Assembly: GCA_028565635.1 (NCBI GenBank)
Contig: JAOXYB010030953.1
Location: 19,885 to 30,596 of the forward strand
Length of the DNA stretch: 10,712 nucleotides
Direction of reading: 5' to 3'
Source: Phoronis ovalis
Taxonomy: Eukaryota > Phoronida > Phoronidae
Position numbers and translations under genes: made by a program. The notes under the pieces were generated by a model, which was not told where the DNA came from, did no database searches, and worked only from the letters and a program-made list of their open reading frames with translations. Below are positions 8,148 through 10,712 of this stretch, piece after piece (the stretch's first letter is position 1; every line of letters starts with the position of its first letter).

Positions 8148-9933
8148 GTATAACCAAAATTTATCCCGTTCATGCTAGAATTCAGGCAAGAAACTATTAT
8201 GCAAGAAAGTAGATAAGTTTCGGCGCTATTACTCATCAATGTGCATTAACTTAATTCTTATTTTTGTAACAAGTGAATAATAGGATTTTAAATATTTCGT
8301 AAACTGCATGGTGATTCGCATTTTACATCATTTTAATTTGGCTACTTATGTTTATTCTTTCTCCAAGACAAATTCTAACTATGTTCCCTATTGTACAAAT
8401 GGTAATTTGCTTCGAATTGCATGTCATAGAACAAATAATCTTTTTGATAAACAGTTGTTCCATACTGTCGGTATGTTAAGCAATTCGTATATTAATAAAT
8501 ACTGCCTGCACCATACTTATATTCGATTTTTTTCAAGTTGTCGGTGTTGTTGCTATTAGTCTTATTAACAATTATATATAATAAAAGTATCAGTAACTGC
8601 TTTATATCTACTCATAGTTTACACATATACGTTAGCACAGGAGTCTGTGTAATAGATAATGACGTCTAGACTTTAAATTTCCAGCTGGGTCGATAACCTA
8701 TAGAATGCCCAGATTTAACTCATACAGATACGTGCATATGTAAAATAGCAATTATTTCTCTTTAGAAAACACTGTCTCTAGCTTTAGGTATGAATCAGAA
8801 ACATTTTTGATGTTGGTTTACAGCAAAAACAGGGAAAATGTCGTATTTAATGAAGTGGGATTATCACATTTGGTCATCTGAATTTCATAAAAAATAACAA
8901 TTAAGATAGTGAAAAAAACGTGTAATAATTCATGTTTAACATTAAATTTTTGTTTCAATATTTCATAGAATGTTATTTTTTCAAGGAGATGATTTTCGGG
9001 AAGAAATGAAACCACTGATGTTACATTCTCGACCAGACTTGGAATATAAAAAAGATGGCGATCAATGTGTTCTTAGGGTGACGTTTTGTCCTCAGTATAC
9101 GAAAGAGTTCCAGTTTTCCTTAGGTGTAGAATTTGATACTACTACTATGGACGGCACACAAGTAAAGGTGAGTTATGTTCCTGTCAACAAGAAAGTGCAT
9201 GGATCTTTTCGTTATTTCAGAAATATGAATGAAATTTATTTAATTCCTCGAAAAGAACTAACCAAAACAAAACAATTAATTGAAATTGCATGATTAGGAC
9301 GACCGCTCCAAGTTCACACAGCTTATTTCAAAAGTATGAACGAAATTTGATTTAATCCCTCCAAAAGGACCGATATAGAAAACAAATTAATTGAAATTGA
9401 TTAGGACGGCAACTCCAAGTTGGCTCAGCTTGTCAGTTCGAGACAAAGATTATTTCCTTTTTTAACAGAGTTTGGTTGTAATGGATGGCAATAAAATCGT
9501 TGAAACTCACGGAGGCGCAAATCGTGTATCAAAGATCACCAGAGAAGTGTATGGTAATGAACTGATCTCTGTGAGTAACATATGTCAAAACTGTTAGCAG
9601 GAACACTGCCTGCGGGTACCTTTCAATCACTTTTTATCTTATTGATCACTGATGTAAAATGCTGTAAATTAAGTTACCACTTATTTGTACTAATAATAAA
9701 AAAAATCATTTTTAACATTTAAAGCGTCACAAAAACAGAAAATTTAGAGAGATCTAGCAAACATGTTAAAAACTCAGTAAAGGACATAATTATAAAACTT
9801 TAACATTTTTTCACTGTAAAATAAGAGGTAACTCTTAAGTAACTGTATGTTCCGAGCTTTGAGATATATTTATTTTCAGACAATGGAACTGAACGGCGTT
9901 GTGTGCACATCAAGACATCAACGAATGTCGTAA
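8078..9933 (+). CDS. FABP: Intracellular fatty-acid-binding protein (FABP/CRABP family), complete 4-exon gene
   Basis: The gene encodes a predicted 135-residue cytosolic lipid-binding protein (family usual ~132) that would carry fatty acids, retinoids or similar ligands inside a ten-strand beta barrel. The exons are 8078-8147, 8986-9167, 9469-9570 and 9880-9933. Intron phases 1, 0, 0 and their positions equal the classical FABP gene, whose exons are ~73, 173, 102 and 51 coding bases. N-terminal MESFLGRWNF...NVEKFVEAAG matches the family entry F-x-G-x-W-x-x-x-x-x-x-N. FSLGVEFDTTTMDG (67-80) is the L-G-x-E-F-D-x-x-T-x-D-G hallmark, SLVVMDGNKIVE (85-96) matches the next strands, and R109 in ITREV corresponds to the family Arg106. 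There is no signal peptide or membrane segment. The C-terminal VCTSRHQ replaces the usual V-C-T-R-x-Y, so ligand contacts probably differ. Divergent sequence in residues 25-62 makes the subfamily uncertain. Confidence 0.9.
8148..8985 (+). other. FABP intron 1 (838 bp)
   Basis: This is the largest intron of the gene, phase 1, from gtataa to ttcaag. It is AT-rich. No other gene or repeat was recognised; the plus-strand frame at 8308-8559 is a chance opening with no motif. Confidence 0.85.
8986..9167 (+). CDS. FABP: FABP exon 2
   Basis: The 182 bases comprise two completing Gly24 plus 60 codons, three codons longer than the usual 57. The acceptor is ttttttcaag|GA and the donor AAG|gtgagt at 9168. 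The first half, DDFREEMKPLMLHSRPDLEY, is divergent and lacks the usual A-T-R sequence after the helical cap. The second half, LRVTFCPQYTKEFQFSL followed by GVEFDTTTMDGTQVK, is clearly FABP. The open frame continues into the intron to 9293 but that part is not family-like. Confidence 0.92.
9211..9321 (+). repeat. Tandem duplication in FABP intron 2, unit 1
   Basis: This unit of about 111 bp is followed directly by a second similar unit. Shared words in order include ttatttca, gaaattt, tttaat, attaattgaaattg, ttaggacg and ctccaagtt. The two units make up most of the 301-bp intron 2 (9168-9468). Confidence 0.8.
9322..9429 (+). repeat. Tandem duplication in FABP intron 2, unit 2
   Basis: This second unit of about 108 bp differs from unit 1 by scattered substitutions and small indels, which points to an old local duplication. 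It ends about 40 bp before the exon 3 acceptor. Confidence 0.8.
9469..9570 (+). CDS. FABP: FABP exon 3
   Basis: The exon has 34 codons (102 bases, the exact size typical of this exon in FABP genes). The acceptor is ccttttttaacag|AGT and the donor TCT|gtgagt at 9571. It reads SLVVMDGNKIVETHGGANRV then SKITREVYGNELIS. D-G-N-K-I-V and the T-R-E of the ligand-binding Arg strand are conserved. The family's K-W-D-G-K-E segment is replaced by Gly-Gly-Ala-Asn-Arg-Val-Ser. Confidence 0.92.
9571..9879 (+). other. FABP intron 3 (309 bp)
   Basis: This phase-0 intron runs from gtgagt to ttttcag, is AT-rich and contains nothing further that I recognise. Confidence 0.85.
9880..9933 (+). CDS. FABP: FABP exon 4 with stop codon
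   Basis: The exon has 17 codons plus TAA, the usual length of the last FABP exon. The acceptor is tttattttcag|ACA. It reads TMELNGVVCTSRHQRMS. G-x-V-V-C-T is the conserved start of the final beta strand. The Arg and Tyr that normally follow (R-x-Y, binding the ligand carboxylate) are Ser and His here. Confidence 0.88.
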   Translation, partial: TMELNGVVCTSRHQRMS

Positions 9934-10379
9934 CACTTGTATATGGTATACCATGAATTATGTGAAAAACGCCAGTGAGGGATTTCTTAAACCCCTGCAT
10001 TGGGCTCGGACGTTTGAAAATATAGCTTGAAGACTTTATCATTTTATAACGATGTGTCTAGCTCTTTCTCAAATTTAATTCTCTGCATGTGAGCGTCACG
10101 GGTATTCCTGGCAATAACCGACAACGCAGTAATCTATTCTGACAGAAATCCCAGCGCATTGATTTTTTTCTATCAATTCTTATAGTCTTAGTAACTAACA
10201 TTTTTTGAGTTTTACATAGAAAAATATAATAATGGATGAAACTTAGTAAACCACGGAGTCTCAAAAAAGATACTATTCGTTCGAAATCTTTAATAATATA
10301 CAGATTACCAAAAAAGAAACTACCGTATTGTCGTTTGTCTTGTTTTTCGGATGTGGAAGTCTTCATGAAGGTCAGTCTG
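9934..10379 (+). other. Putative FABP 3' untranslated region
   Basis: The 446 bases between the FABP stop codon and the first AATAAA downstream probably hold the 3' UTR. A perfect 12-bp palindrome ATGGTATACCAT lies at 9943-9954. A long open frame on the opposite strand (10390-10058) has no recognisable motif. Confidence 0.45.
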
Positions 10380-10385
10380 AATAAA
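10380..10385 (+). terminator. Candidate poly(A) signal AATAAA for FABP
   Basis: This is the first canonical AATAAA on the plus strand after the FABP stop. It is followed by a GT-rich stretch (gttagtgttctgtgc) suitable as a downstream element. It implies a 3' UTR of about 460 bases. Earlier variant signals (for example AATATA near 10223) could be used instead. Confidence 0.4.
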
Positions 10386-10634
10386 TCCATCCGTTAGTGT
10401 TCTGTGCTTTCCCAACTAACGTCTGGGCTTAGTCAATTTTCGTTTATTATCTCAGAAAGCAGAAAAATGATAATCCCTATATTTATACATAAAGTGCCCG
10501 CGAAAGTCTTAACACCAATCAAATTGCAGCTTACAATAATTAGTATAACAATGGACTAAGCGGGTAGCCAGTAAAGTATAGGTCAATCACACGGATCACA
10601 CACAGAGAAAAGCTCATCTCGATAGGGTCAAAAG

Positions 10635-10712
10635 TTTAATAATAATAGTTTATTGTCACAGTAACATATTTTACAAAGTACATGGACAAATACAAAAACA
10701 AAAAAGCAACTA
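10635..10712 (-). mobile_element. Possible 3' tail of a LINE retrotransposon (or of a minus-strand gene)
   Basis: Read on the reverse strand, this sequence runs through T-rich DNA and ends gtgacAATAAActattattattaaac. An AATAAA (10654-10649) followed by a short (ATT)n tail is the usual 3' end of several CR1/Jockey-type non-LTR retrotransposons in invertebrates. The body would lie beyond the right edge. A gene 3' UTR convergent with FABP is the alternative. No reverse-transcriptase coding sequence is visible here. Confidence 0.35.

Noticed and set aside
7910-8239. 109-codon reverse-strand frame with hydrophobic segments
   Set aside because: It is antisense to FABP exon 1, which has strong family evidence; the frame is best explained as a shadow.
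9168-9293. Extension of FABP exon 2 by reading through the donor
   Set aside because: A strong donor gtgagt follows the expected family boundary (V-K), the downstream residues are not FABP-like, and the stretch overlaps the tandem intronic repeat.
10058-10390. 110-codon reverse-strand frame after FABP
   Set aside because: No recognisable domain and no splice or codon support; it overlaps the probable FABP 3' UTR.

Overview
The window is eukaryotic nuclear DNA from an animal, most likely an invertebrate. It is AT-rich, its genes are split by canonical GT-AG introns of roughly 0.3 to 0.85 kb, and both genes belong to families with typical metazoan exon structures. A lophotrochozoan such as a mollusc would fit the general look of the repeats, but that is a guess from style and the species cannot be named from sequence alone.

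Left part (1 to 4077, minus strand): the 5' part of SPATA20, the thioredoxin-like DUF255 / YyaL family. I could place six consecutive coding exons, at 4070-3902, 3060-2906, 2594-2448, 1876-1678, 1315-1185 and 378-199. Every exon junction keeps the reading frame. The joined exons give about 327 residues, running from the start Met through the CHWCH thioredoxin-like motif to the beginning of the (alpha/alpha) barrel region. The rest of the gene lies beyond the left edge.

Middle part (about 4.08 to 8.08 kb): about 4 kb of intergenic DNA between two divergent genes. It holds degenerate repeat copies (4331-4455, 4630-4780, and a related block at 4594-4623 and 5495-5524), short perfect hairpins, a less AT-rich island at 6420-6680, and an unexplained coding-like stretch on the minus strand at 5409-5928.

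Right part (8078 to 9933, plus strand): a complete four-exon gene for an intracellular fatty-acid-binding protein (FABP/CRABP, calycin superfamily). It was assembled from exons of 70, 182, 102 and 54 bp, with intron positions and phases equal to the classical FABP gene structure and a product of 135 residues. Its C-terminal Arg-x-Tyr ligand motif appears to be replaced. A possible poly(A) signal lies at 10380-10385. The last ~80 bases look like the 3' tail of a LINE or of another minus-strand transcript.

The two genes have no evident functional link; one is a thioredoxin-fold/glycosidase-like barrel protein and the other a cytosolic lipid carrier. I see no RNA gene, CRISPR array, prokaryotic operon or intact transposon.
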